Shown one piece after another: positions 1 through 11,263 of a DNA stretch of 41,318 nucleotides; the first letter of the stretch is position 1; each line of letters opens with the position of its first letter. The notes beneath the pieces were generated by a model. It was given only the letters and a program-made list of their open reading frames with translations, did no database searches and was not told the DNA's origin. The DNA lies in contig JAAAIG010000180.1 in the NCBI GenBank assembly GCA_015852425.1, positions 1 through 41,318 on the forward strand, in the 5' to 3' direction. This DNA comes from Gryganskiella cystojenkinii (Eukaryota; Mortierellomycota; Mortierellomycetes; Mortierellales; Mortierellaceae). Made by a program: the position numbers and the translations under genes.

Positions 1-161
1 CGTTGAGAGTAAAGGGCTGAGATCGGCCCACTTCGCATGTTTGGAGTCCAGTCTTGCAGAGGAGTAAGAAGACCATGTGAAGGCATACCAAAGCGCCACT
101 GTCTGTCAACCTCCTGCACTGTTTTAGCTACAGGAATTAGCTGGCGAGGCTGAACAGTTGG

Positions 162-440
162 CTGCTGCTGCTGCTGCTGCTGCTGCTGCGGTTGCTGTTG
201 TAGTTGGTGTTGCTGTTGTTGCTGTTCGCCCTGATGTCCTATTCCGTCAGCTTGGGTGTGACTGATAGCTCTCTGTTGCTGCTGTTGCTGTTGCTGATGA
301 CTGATGCCTTGAGCACTAAGCGCCTGCAGATGTTGGGCAATCTGGAGGAGTGCATTATTGCTTTGGGTCTGGTACCGTTGAAGCTGTTCCTGTTGTTGCT
401 GGAGTTGCTGCTGGAGTTGCTGTTGAAGATGACTCATTTG
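162..440. repeat. CTG/CAG-rich trinucleotide tract encoding polyglutamine
   Basis: Nine uninterrupted CTG units occupy 162-188, followed by interrupted CTG/TTG runs to about 440. Read on the minus strand in the Crypton 1 frame these are CAG/CAA glutamine codons. They form a Q-rich linker between the recombinase domain and the GCR1_C-like domain. Confidence 0.85.
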
Positions 441-1029
441 CTCCTGTAGGAGTCGAACCATGCCAGAGGAGGATGATCCATCATTGTCCGCTTCACCGAT
501 GAAATTGATGTGCTTGTATGCTGCTCGATCTTCAGAGTATTGGTCTTCAAATGACTCTTCACGAGCGGAGATCTCATCCATTAAGTAGTTCTCAATGGCC
601 TCGCGCTCTGCCCCATTTGACCAACCGCCCCACCACTTGCAAGCCTTGAGAGACCATTTGGGTTTTTTGAACATGAAGCAATGTTTTGCTCCTCCGCGAC
701 GGAAACAGTGGGTGGTATAGCGGGACCTAGAGGTATCCTTGATCAAGCCTGCTTCATTGGTGAAGAGGTCAAGGTATCGTTGGATGGTATCGGGCGAGAC
801 TTTTTGATAAAGTCTGACATCACCTCGGGCACCAAGGGTTGGAAACACATAGTCCTCGTTCCTGAGTGGGTATCCGAGCTGTCTTAAATAATTAAGCCAG
901 TTAAGCAGTCTAGTATAGCAGCATGTCAACGGGTTGTCTGGCTGCGGATGGACTTGGTAAATATTGTCTATCAGAGTGAAAGCAACAGGTCAGACGAAGA
1001 GATTGAGAAATAAAGATGAATAAACAAGA

Positions 1030-1125
1030 TTATGAAAAAACAGAGAATACGAAAGAGAGAACAAGAGAGAAAGCGAGAGACAGAAAGCGAGAGGAGAGAG
1101 AGAGCGACAACGAGTGTCAGTCAGA
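1030..1125. repeat. GA-rich low-complexity tract in Crypton 1 intron 2
   Basis: Purine-rich degenerate GAGA repeats on the plus strand, which form a pyrimidine-rich tract on the coding strand. The tract lies in the intron between 1139 and 968. Confidence 0.7.
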
Positions 1126-2255
1126 TTAGTGGTACTTACAATTGGAAGAATCGCCTTGGTTGGTTTTTCGAAACGTCAGCTTAATCTTGAAGTAATGCTT
1201 GCTGCTTTTCTGCGTCTTGAACGCTGTATCATCACTATCAAAGCCTAAACCTTCAATCATATGACCCTGAAGCCTATGTAGCTCATCATTTCTTTTTCAG
1301 AAATAAGACCAAGGACATGAATAAAAGAACAACATAAATATTAAAAAGAGAAAGATAAGGTAAAACATAATGCATAGTAAAAAAAATGAATGCAGAGAAG
1401 TGAGTAGGCAAGACAAAGAAGGAGTATCGGTTAATTGATATACCTTGTCCAAAGAAAGAACCCCGTCGTAGCATATGCTTGGAAAAATAGACATTTGGCG
1501 GCACCGTGCTTCTCGCGAACATCAGGGCGATCCAGATATGACATCAACTTCTCCATGGATTGGAGAGTGATGGCAATACTGCGTCTGGTTATCCTTTCAC
1601 GATTGTGTTGCTTTCGGAGTGTCTGAATATACTGAGTAAGATCTATGTCGTCTACTGGATTCCCAATACACTTGCCGTCCTCCTCTATCCTCCAACCATC
1701 CTGGACCTTAAACGTTCGCCTGTAGAAGAGCTTCCAAGCAGCTCTGATCGACTCGGCAGTACTGAGAGACTTTGGTTGAGAGTCCTCTTTCTTGCTCTTG
1801 TTCTTGCTCTTGTTCTTGTTCTTGATCTGGTTCGTATCGTCAATATCACCAACGTCCAATAACCCGACTTCTCGTTCAGCCTCCTGGTCAACTTCTCGCT
1901 CCTCTTGTTCTATCCATCCGCACTTGGATGCAATATAGGCTGTAAGAACCAGTGGCGTATCCTTGGTAATTGTATCCAAAGCACCTGGCTTGCCAATGGA
2001 TTCACAATATTTACGACCCCCTCGGAGATAGATCTCGTAGGTCCTTGTGGTGTTTTTAGCGTGAAGGAGGTCCTTGGATGTCTTTGTAGCGGCTGCAAGG
2101 TGCGTTTCAAATACCCTCTCTTCAACGTCTAGATCGGCAGTAGCATTAAGAGACTCCTCGTCATTATCCATAATAGAGTCCTCAAAATCATGATCGACGA
2201 TGACTGTGGGCGTAACCACAGATGTGTCGAACTTGTGGGTCTCGCTCGAGGCCAT

Positions 2256-2719
2256 CCTGATGTCTGCTGGAAAGGTGAAAAGCACGAAAGGTTTCCCGCG
2301 TGCGCGCAGAAATCTGCGGTAATAATTTTCGGTGACGTTTCAAATCCATCCATCCGATCCGGCAGATCTCCGCCTGATTCGCCCAGAAGAGAGCGAAATG
2401 TCCGAAGTTTGGTCTATGGATGCGGTGAGATGAAAAGCGCGGAGCGTCAGATTTCAATCCGCTCGTTTTATCCATCACTTTCCGCTCGCATTTCTTCATT
2501 CTCGGACTTTAGTTCATTTTGTTCCACACCTCTGCTTCCGTGTGCCTGTTCGATTCCAGTCACTCTCCTCTCCTCGGAAACTTTTTTTTGTCATCTCTCA
2601 GGCACTGAAAAGAAAAAAAACGCGCTTCTCGGACTACATTCTCCATTCTCGGCTTTCTCTCCACTCTCCATCCTTCCATCCATCACCTTTATACCTTCAT
2701 ACATATATTCATACACACA
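2256..2719. other. Divergent intergenic region between Crypton 1 and NDUFS1
   Basis: 464 bases hold both 5' flanks. The NDUFS1 side (about 2480-2715) is strongly C/T-rich on the plus strand, as in many fungal leaders. I see no TATA box, RNA gene or extra coding exon. Confidence 0.6.
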
Positions 2720-5432
2720 ATGCTGCGCGCAATCTCTTCTAAGACTGCCGGTCGCATCGCCCGTCAGACTGGAGGTAAGGCAAAGACCGACAAACACCTC
2801 GACCTGATCTCGGCCATTCTCTCTTTTTCGGACCAGTGGCTTCGAACCCTTCAAGTAGAAACCATCAGTCCAGTCCTAACCGCAATGTCGACTATGCGAC
2901 CACTGGGACTCGAACTCAAAAAAGAGAGAAAAGGCCGACCTACAATGAATTGGACTGGACGATTGCTACCTTACTTACAAGCAGTTATTGTCTAATTGAC
3001 ACCTCTCTTTTATGGACTCTAGCACGCCGTCACTTCCGCACATCCGCCGTTGCCAAGAACGAAGTCGAGGTCTTTGTCGATGGCAAGTCTGTCAAGGTGG
3101 AGGCTGGATCGGCTGTCATTCAAGCATGCGAGAAGGCAGGCGTTCATATTCCCCGTTTCTGTTACCACGAACGTCTGTCTGTGGCCGGAAACTGCAGAAT
3201 GTGTCTAGTCGAGGTAGAAAAATCACCCAAGCCCGTGGCTTCATGTGCTTTCCCTGTCATGCCCGGAATGAAGATCAAGACCGATACCAAGCTCGTCAAA
3301 AAGGCCCGCGAGGGTGTCATGGAGTTCTTGTTGGCGAACCACCCTCTCGACTGCCCCATCTGTGATCAAGGAGGAGAGTGCGATCTTCAAGATCAGTCTG
3401 TTCGTTATGGATCCGATCGTGGTCGTTTCACAGAGGTCGTTGGAAAGCGCGCGGTTGAGGACAAGGATCTCGGACCTTTGATCAAGACGACCATGACCCG
3501 CTGTATTCATTGCACCCGTTGTGTCCGTTTCGCGAACGAGGTCGCTGGATTCCAGGATCTCGGAACATCTGGACGTGGAAACGACATGCAAATTGGAACT
3601 TATATCGAAAAGACCATGAACTCTGAGGTAACGGATCATTTATTGCGCTCCGCTCTTGTTTTTTGATGCAACCTTTACTTACGTCTTTGAATGACGTGCT
3701 AACCCTGGTTCCACCATTCTCTTTATTATATTCAATCCTTCAACGACAAACATTTTTCTCATTACAATCGGATCACGGAATGACAACGTCAATGGACATT
3801 GGATGCAACAGCTCTCTGGAAACCTGGCAGATGTCTGTCCCGTTGGTGCCCTTCTCTCCAAACCCTATACCTTCAATGCCCGTCCTTGGGAGCTCAAGAA
3901 CACAGAGTCTGTTGATGTCTTGGACGCCCTCGGATCCAACATTCGCGTCGACTCTCGTGGTGTCGAAGTCATGCGTATTCTTCCCCGCTTGAACGAGGAG
4001 ATCAACGAGGAGTGGATCTCGGACAGAACTCGCTCAGCCTATGATGGTCTCAAGACTCAACGTTTGACGACTCCTATGGTCCGCAAGGGCGACACCTTTG
4101 TCAACGTCAACTGGGCCGAGGCTTTGAACAAGGTCGCATCGGAGATGAAGGCTGCTGGAACTGGTATCAAGGCCATTGCTGGACAATTGGCCGATGCCGA
4201 GTCTCTTGTTTCACTTAAGGATCTCGTCAACAGACTCGGATCCGAGAACGTCACCGTCGATAACAAGCGTCAGGATACCCCCGCTCACGGCGCCGACTTC
4301 CGCTCCAACTATCTTTTGAACTCGACTATTGCCGGTATTGAACAGGCTGATGCCCTTCTTTTGATCGGCACCAACCCCCGTCACGAGGCTGCCGTCATGA
4401 ACGCTCGTATCCGCAAGTCCTTTGTCTACAACGGATTGAACGTTGGCCTCGTTGGCGCGCCCGTTCCTCTGACGTATGACTATGACCACATTGGCGCTGA
4501 CACCTCTTCCCTCGAGGCCTTAGTCTCTGGCAAACATGCATTCTCTGCTCAGTTGGCAGCTGCCAAGAACCCTATGATCATTGTCGGTAGCGGTGTCAAC
4601 GACTTGTCCGATAGCGAGTATGTCTTCTCAGCCGTCTCCAAGATTGTTGGTCAACACAAGGACAAGTTCTTCCAGGAGAACTGGAATGGTTACAACGTCC
4701 TCCAGCGCGTAGGTTTATTTTTCCGTTGTTCTACTACGACAATTTATTTTGTGTCCGCATGCTAATTTGTGATTTATGATATGAATATGCGAACTATAGG
4801 CCGCCAGTAGAGCCGCTGCTTATGATATCGGATTTGTGCCCCAGACACAGGAGACCGAGAAGACCAAGTTTGTCTACTTGCTCGAGGCCGATGAGATCTC
4901 TGCCAGCGATATCCCCAAGGATGCCTTTGTCGTCTACCAGGGTCACCACGGAGATGTTGGAGCACAGTACGCTGATGTGATCTTGCCAGGAGCAACCTAT
5001 ACCGAGAAGAGCGCCACATACGTAAACACGGAAGGACGCCCCCAGATGACCCGTGCTGCCGTTCCACCGCCCGGAGCTGCTCGTGAGGACTGGAAGATTA
5101 TCCGCGCTCTCTCTGAGGTTGCTGGAGCGACCCTTCCCTATGACGATGTCCACCAGGTTCGCGACCGTCTTCGTGATATCGCGCCTTCTTTCGCGCATTA
5201 TAACGTTGTCGAGCCAAGTTCTGTCGCCGTTGCCTCTTTGGGTCTTTCTACGTTGAACAAGTCTGGAGTCAAGTCTTCCAAGTCGTTGTTGACGCCGGTT
5301 ATCTCGGACTACTACATGACAGACTCTATTACCCGTGCATCCTCAACAATGGCCAAATGCTCGGTAGCGTTCTCAAACGGTTTGCACAGCCAAGAAGAAA
5401 ACGAGTTCAAGCTGGAGGAGGCAACCAATTAG
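2720..5432 (+). CDS. NDUFS1: NADH:ubiquinone oxidoreductase 75 kDa subunit (complex I), mitochondrial
   Basis: Iron-sulfur subunit of the peripheral arm of respiratory complex I, passing electrons from NADH/FMN towards quinone in the mitochondrial matrix. Exons 2720-2774, 3023-3627, 3812-4708 and 4800-5432 join in phase to 729 residues, the usual family length. The N-terminus ([15 protein letters not shown], then RRHFRTSA) is a basic, hydroxylated import presequence. [2Fe-2S] ligands: C65, C76, C79, C93. First [4Fe-4S] cluster: H125, C129, C132, C138. Second: C179, C182, C185, C229 (the last in DVCPVGAL, just after the exon 2/3 junction). The rest is the molybdopterin-oxidoreductase-like domain. 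All ligands are present, so it should be functional. It starts 464 bases from the divergent Crypton 1 gene; no co-regulation can be inferred. Confidence 0.97.
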
Positions 5433-6153
5433 AAGAAAAGAATAGACCTCTTTTTCGTTACCACTATTAAATATAGCCTCATGCAGGCAGGACAGCATTC
5501 GTACTCTTTTTGCAGTCTTGGTGGGTAATGGAGTGGCAGTGATGTGCCGATGGCAAGGAATTCATGGCATAGCAGACAACAAGTGGTCGAATATTTTTAT
5601 TTTTGTGTTTTTTCATCCCACAACCCAATCGCCAACAGACTCGCATTTGTGGCCGTGTGGGAAGAGAGCAAGGTCAACAAGGGCGCAGCAGGACATTGGT
5701 GCAAAAGCAGCGGCTCTTATTTTTTGGACCCCATCCGCATCTCGACGAGAAAAGACTTTGTTTTCCTTTCATCATCATTTACTCATTCCCTCACATCTCC
5801 ACACCCTCGACAATTTAAGCTGCATCCCCTCTTTTTCAGGGACAGCGAGTCGATAAACGGGACACCCACCACCTCTCGTTCTTTTCTCCGCGCCGAAACA
5901 GAAGCAACCAACCGTTTCCTTGTCTGTTTTCGCTGTAACAGATATATTAGTTCCTTTTTTTAGTGAAAAACAAGGAGACTGATCTTCGACAACGGAACCT
6001 CCCGCAGCCTCGTAACTGAACAAGGCGAAAGACAGATCAACCCAGTAACGGCTCCTTCCAGGGTCCTCGAAAAACGTTGCCCTTGGTCACTAGGCAGCCT
6101 TCCCTTATATATACCCTTTTTTGTACATACCCCTCTGTGCTGAAACTAAAGCC
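5433..6153. other. Intergenic region, NDUFS1 3' end and S41 peptidase 5' flank
   Basis: 721 bases. The left part is AT-rich 3' flank. From about 5750 to 6150 it becomes C/T-rich and ends in a TATA-like box 40 bases before the next start codon. Open frames here have no recognisable protein character. Confidence 0.6.
6106..6113 (+). promoter_or_regulatory. TATA-like box of the S41 peptidase gene
   Basis: TATATATA lies about 41 bases before the ATG at 6154. This spacing would give a very short leader, and suits a strongly or conditionally expressed secreted enzyme. Motif only; no transcript start is known. Confidence 0.4.
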
Positions 6154-8561
6154 ATGGCAAAGCTCGGAGCCAGACGTTGCCTCAGGAGAGTCGTGGCTCT
6201 CACCGTAACTATGTCCCTCCTGGCGGGGGTCTCTCTTCACTCTATCCACGATCGGCCTTCACTCTTCTTCACCTCGGCTGCACCCACAAGCGACCTGTCA
6301 CTAGGCAGAGAGCCAGAAACAGCAAACTTGTCCAAGCGACAAGTAACTCCCATTCCATCACCACCTCCACTCGACCCTGGAACGGACTACTGCACAGTTC
6401 TTGGTAGTATGGAAGAACCCGAGATCTTTTGGCAAGACGTCCAACGATGTTACAACATTATCCCCCACAACGCAACAGAGGCTGACATTGTCCTCCAGAC
6501 GCTCTATACCTACTACCGCGACTACTACATCTTTATCGACAGTGCCATGTTAGAGAACCAACAAAAACCGTTCACGAATCCACCAGTCGATATCCTCCAA
6601 GGGTTGGATGAGATTTCCCAGAAGAAATACACGAAGGACTTTGAGTTCCACGGCGATATTGAACTGTTGATTAACCGTTTGAATGATGCTCATGCGAACT
6701 ACATGCGTAAGTTTGTGGTGTTGTGTTTCCTTTTTTTTTTTGAAAGTGGTCAAAATGGCATAGAGGTTGACATCGAGTGTTGACGCTTGCTTTAACATTT
6801 TATTTGCATTGCTCATCCATAGCATCATGCTATCGACATTATCTTTTCCAACAACCATTCTCTCTGTATGCTCCTGTCATTGATGGCGTCCAGGTAACCA
6901 GACGAGACTAGACGAACACTGCACCTGCACTGTTCACAAGTGTAGAAATTAACCTTTCTGGCACCTTTCCCTTGCTCCTCCATCGATAGTCAATACGAAT
7001 TTTGGACGACAGGACAGGCAGGGGACTGGATGACTGTGAGATCCAAAAGATTAACGACAAGGATGCGCTCGAGGCTGTTCAACACTGGGCCGATTTACAC
7101 ACGGGCATCTCCAAGGATGCAGGAGTCCGACTCAACAAGGCTCTGTCACAACTCGTCTACAGCTCTAACGACAAGGCATGGGGTATGGACATGGGACAAT
7201 ATCTCTCTCGAGTTACGCTGCCAGAATCCCCGGCTTTGGTTTATCAGATACAGTGTCCTGCAAGTCCAGAATACCCAGAGGGACAACACGAGGTTCTCAA
7301 AGTTGATTGGGAGGTCTATCGGTTACGGTCTTGGCAAGAGTTTGATTCCAAAGAACAGTTCCAGCAGCGCTGTTACAAGGAACCAACAAGTAACGAACCC
7401 CTGCTACAACGGAGAGCCGGCAAGACCAAACAAGACTTTGGCCACCAAGCCTCAGTCGTGACCTCACGCCATGTCCTCAACGAACAGGCTATGATCTCGC
7501 GACAGCAGCAACAAAAACTGTGGGAACCTTCCTTAGTCAAACGACAAGCTCAGGATATCAAAGTCGCCACATTGGTCTTTAACGGTACCACGACGGCGTT
7601 CTTTCAACTCATCAAGCGACCTACTATCGGTGTCGTCATCATCCCCACGCACTCTGTGAACCAAACAGCCGAGGTCCAGGTCTTGATCGACGGATTTCAA
7701 AAGTTATTTGATATCGGCGTTCGCAACGTAATCTTGGACATGTCCAACAACGGTGGCGGGTATGTTAACTTTGCGTACGACCTTGTCGACTGGATGTTCC
7801 CCGACCACACTACGACTTCTGTTTACCGTTCGGACCTGAGATCATCTATGAGTGTCAAGGCCTTGGCTCGAGAGGATCTGAAGCGAGAGGACTACAACGG
7901 CTACTTCAATCCGGATTCTTTCTCGGACCCGGATACAGAAGAGGTCCACGAAACTAATTTCTTTATTCAGGATCGGATCCAACGACGTGCCAAGAGACCA
8001 ACGGATTATACCCGCCAGGTGTTTATGAACCACAACCTCGGATCATTCGAGATGGGGATGCCCTGGCAACATGACGCGGAAAGGATTGTGGTTTTGACGG
8101 ATGGTGCCTGTGGATCTGCTTGCGGTATGACTTTGAACCGACTCAAGAACCGTCATAACGTAAAGACCTATGCATTCGGAGGTCGTCAGGGAGAGGACCT
8201 GAGCATGTTTTCCTTTGCCGGTGCTTCCGTATACCCTCTGGATTCGTTGATGGAGGATTTCGAGGCTCTGGGAGTCGATTCCCCGATGCAGGAGATGAGA
8301 TACCAGGGAACCGTCCGAGTGCCCGTAATGGAGTTTTTCCAAGAAGACGATCCGCTGCCTATCGAATATAACCCAAAGCTATACAAGGCAGACTTTCATT
8401 TGGATTATACGCCAATCACAGCCAGGAACCACGAACTGTTGTGGGAGATAATTGCAAACAATCATTGGAAGGAAGAATCTCAGGGTCCCGGCGCTGGCGA
8501 TGATCCCTCAATCGAGAAACCAAACACTCGACCGACGAAAAGGAACACATCATTAAACTAG
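6154..8561 (+). CDS. Secreted peptidase S41 family protein (tail-specific/CPAF-like serine protease)
   Basis: Likely extracellular serine protease of clan SK, family S41. Exons 6154-6706, 6823-6893 and 6990-8561 join in phase to 731 residues. Residues 1-30 (two-arginine N-terminus, then VVALTVTMSLLAGVS) form a signal peptide. Exon 2, only 71 bases, completes the segment DAHANYMPSCY followed by LYAPVIDGVQ, typical of the region before the PDZ-like part in CPAF-like fungal proteins. The catalytic domain starts near residue 400: DMSNNGGGYVNF matches the conserved glycine-rich segment and DGACGSACG carries the probable nucleophile S584. A catalytic serine context within GSA is expected in this family; general base and oxyanion partners cannot be assigned by eye. 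The start is the ATG giving a clean signal peptide. Substrate unknown. Neighbours are unrelated. Confidence 0.85.
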
Positions 8562-9065
8562 AGTTTTTTAATTGCATTTTAACGGTGTATGTAATGCCAC
8601 GCCTTGAGTATTGTTCATTGTGAACGGTGCATGTAATGCTACGAGTTGATTATTACTTATTGTTATTGTCTTTAGAATATGTGCCCTTACCTTGTCACGC
8701 TTGGCTGATGTTCTTGTGCGCTTCGGAATCATGCCCTATGAGTTGTCCCAAGGCCAGATATTTTTTTTTTTTTGCCGCGTCATCAATAGTCTCTGGGAAT
8801 GAGGATCGCATCGAAGGAGACAAAGAGAAGTTGACGACGACTCTTTATATGTTTGTAATAGGAAGTGTGTTGGACCTGTTGTCTTGTGAGCAAACTGGTT
8901 ACGAGAATGCGACAGTGGCGAGAGAACGCGATTCGATGTTACGCGAGATTTTTTTGAGTCCATTGTGCATTTTTCTTCTTCCCATTCATTAATTCATTCA
9001 TTCATTCTCATTAACCCTATTTCGAGCTCATTCATACTTCCCCACAGACCAAGTGTTAAAAAAAC
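8562..9065 (+). other. Intergenic region between S41 peptidase and GST relic
   Basis: 504 bases. It holds a short T run (8761-8774) and an ATTCATTCATTC tetranucleotide tract at about 8984-9009 just before the next gene. No coding potential or RNA gene is recognised. Confidence 0.6.
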
Positions 9066-10301
9066 ATGGTTATTGTCTACCCTCCTACCTCCAACAACGC
9101 CAACACCGCAGCCCTGGCTGCTGTCCTGGACGATCCTGAGGCGACCTACTCATTCCTGTATTTTGATACTGAGGGCCCTGTTGCCTCGATCCGCAATCTT
9201 TTTGCACTTCAAGGCGCCACTTGGAAGCAGCTGTACCCTCAGGTAAATCAGTTGTTGATATTTTCTTTTCTCCTTGTGGTCCTGAAAGCGACGAAAAGGT
9301 CACCGCGAACATTGAGTTTCGCTCTCTTTCTCTCCCTTTCCGCACTATCAATCTGCTGTGCGCTCTACAGCCTAATTTTGATCTCTGCCTGTTCTTGCGG
9401 CTAAACTTGGCTGCGCAATTTATGTTCTAGGATTGGAAAAACGAAGATGGGCTGGACAAGGCTTCGACCCCTTTCGGAGTCATGCCCGTGCTCTACGTTC
9501 ACTCTCGCGATGGATCTGAGGTAGGAACCCTCCCCCCTCCATAATGAATCGGTCCGGAAGCACAAACCATTTCGCTTTCTTCTTTTGTTGAAATGACAAG
9601 CGATCTTTTTGCAACTCGGCCTGTCCTCCAAAATAGACCGTGCCAATTGCAGAGTCCAAAAACATTGAATTCTACCTTGCCCAAAAGTTTGGTCGACTGG
9701 GCAAGAACTCATATGAACGTCATCTCGTCAGTGCGTTCGTGTCCTCGACTTCAGCAGTCTGGGATGATTTCATCTCGACCACGGCCAAGTTGAACTCCAA
9801 GAACCCAACAGAGAAACAGGAACAGACGGTTCTCTGTGACTGAAAAGATCCCAAGTGGATCCAAGTCCATGAACAACACTTGGCCGCCAATGGTTTGAAT
9901 GGTCACTATGTCGGTGACGAGGCAAATCCCTCCCACTGCATCTATAGGTCTTCGTGTTCTCCTGGGACCTGACTATTCTTTCGACGTGATGCCGAACACC
10001 GCTTTAAAAAAAATATAAAAAAAAATAGATTTCCTTGGCTGATCTCCGTGCGGCCGCGCTAGTGACCTTGATTTTGAGATTCCCTCAGGGACAAGGACTC
10101 TTCACACCCGAGAAAAGCCCTGGTCTCCTCAAGGTGAAGGAATCTGTCGATCAGCATCTCAGGATCCAACAATGGCGCGCCTCTGAGCTGTACAAGAGTC
10201 AACGACCCGCTCATTCTTTCCCCGCCCATCCAGCTCCGGCGTGTGTCGTCTTAAATGATCGTAATGGCAACAAGATCGCCCCTGCAAAGACCGTCGCTTG
10301 A
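9066..10301 (+). pseudogene. Sigma-like glutathione S-transferase with in-frame stop and weakened splice site
   Basis: Intact relatives conjugate glutathione to electrophiles. Exons 9066-9242, 9431-9520 and 9637-9921, plus 10029-10301, keep one frame throughout. The thioredoxin-like half shows YFDTEGPVASIRNLF (catalytic Tyr context), PFGVMPVL and AESKNIEFYLAQKFG (glutathione gamma-Glu site). The helical half shows HEQHLAANGLNGHYVGDE and SLADLRAA. A TGA at 9841-9843 interrupts the frame after about 157 residues, while similarity continues on both sides. The last intron would start GC instead of GT (9922) and end at an A-rich acceptor without a pyrimidine tract. The last ~35 residues after ELYKSQ look unlike a GST end. 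Two independent defects favour a recent pseudogene; a sequencing error at the TGA combined with a legitimate GC-AG intron is the alternative. Confidence 0.75.
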
Positions 10302-10356
10302 GCCAAGCCTGCCCACGGGTTGTTTCTTTCGTGAACCTTTCTTTGTCAATATTTAA

Positions 10357-10362
10357 AATAAA
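10357..10362 (+). promoter_or_regulatory. AATAAA polyadenylation signal after GST relic
   Basis: Canonical AATAAA about 56 bases after the terminal stop codon of the GST frame, in the expected orientation. Confidence 0.45.
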
Positions 10363-11230
10363 CCATCCATCCTTTCTTTGTGGTCATAACTAGCTACATC
10401 ATGGTAATCTACTCCTCGTCGCCCATCGACCTCTTCACACATTAGTGTTCGAGTCAGTAAATCCTGCTATAAAACTTTGGCTCCTGTATTCTACCCTTCG
10501 GAGCTCGCCGACTAAACACTCGAAATCAACAGTAGGATCTTTATATTCCAAGTTCCTGTCCAGAAACCGTATCTGACCAAAGAAAGCGTGAAGGCCAATG
10601 GGGTTATGATTCGTCATATGTTCCAGTCGTTCGCTACTTAAACCGTCCATATCCGATCCTAGATTCCCTGGAGATGATATTCGGATGCTAAAGCAGGTAG
10701 CTTAATAAAGAATGTCGATTAGTATTTCCGCAACCGTATATTTTTTTTTCTCGAGAAAAGTATGGTCGTCCCCTGACTTTCGCGCTTGAGAGCTCTAAAC
10801 GAAGCAATTGATGGAAGACGAAAATTTGGTGACACGAATGCACTTTGCGATAACAAAACAGGTTCTGTGGAAAACGACCTGCATGCTCGTGCAGGGAGGC
10901 AAATTACCTGCAGTACCCTTGTTTTTGAAATGGATAACATAAACAAAGGGTCCAATGTATTGTTCTTTTACCTTGCCCCAGCTCCCCTTTGCTTTGGTAG
11001 TGTTTTTTTTTGTTTTTGCGCGTTATCTTCCTGCGACAAAGAACGAAAGTGGGAAATGGCTACAAAAAAGAAAGGATTTGGGTTTAGGATTTTTATAAAA
11101 ATGTAAGAAACACACCCCCTCCCTACTGACTAAAACTTGCGAGCACCTTTCTACTGAGTACTTTGCACGTCGAGGAAATCCTGTGGTATAAAAAATTGCA
11201 AAAAGTCTATATTAAACGATTTGCTCTCTT

Positions 11231-11236
11231 TTTATT
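11231..11236 (-). promoter_or_regulatory. Polyadenylation signal of the terpene synthase gene
   Basis: TTTATT on the plus strand reads AATAAA on the minus strand, 28 bases past the stop codon at 11264. Confidence 0.5.
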
Positions 11237-11263
11237 TTATTTTCTGTGGTCTTCTTTTACCCT

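Larger units (their letters stand above)
1..2255 (-). mobile_element. Crypton-type element 1: tyrosine recombinase gene with GCR1_C-like end, 3' part cut off by window edge
   Basis: DNA-cutting and -joining enzyme of a Crypton-like transposon. My model has exons 2255-1444, 1291-1140 and 967-1, with GT-AG introns and continuous phase; the start is the first ATG, reading MASSETHKF. About 643 residues are visible. The tyrosine-recombinase residues appear in order: R271 in WTRNDEL (codon split by intron 1), the hairpin K in FRKTNQ, H408 and R411 in HCFRRGG, the WWGGW block, and Y449 in ENYLMDE. A glutamine-rich stretch of about 100 residues follows. From about residue 611 the sequence resembles a GCR1_C DNA-binding domain (QWRFG, then DW, then YSQR) and is cut by the edge. 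Both introns lie at the same places as in the second element at 13943-16411. No stop or frameshift is seen in the visible part, so it may be recent or under selection. No terminal repeats are recognised; Cryptons usually lack obvious ones. Confidence 0.85.
10302..11263. other. Convergent intergenic region, one unassigned short minus-strand frame
   Basis: About 960 bases between two 3' ends. On the minus strand, 10650-10435 is open for 71 residues from ATG and is preceded by an acceptor-like CAGGGAATCTAG. Its composition (LHAFFGQIRFLDRN, VGELRRVEYRSQ) is protein-like, but I recognise no family. It could be a relic exon or chance. Nothing else is supported. Confidence 0.4.

Noticed and set aside
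204..449. Leucine-rich plus-strand frame (81 residues)
   Set aside because: It is the antisense of the glutamine-coding CAG/CAA tract of Crypton 1.
2836..2950. tRNA-like strings (GGTTCGAAGCC and GAGTTCGAGTCC on the minus strand) in NDUFS1 intron 1
   Set aside because: The flanking bases do not form T-, anticodon- or acceptor stems; no tRNA can be folded.
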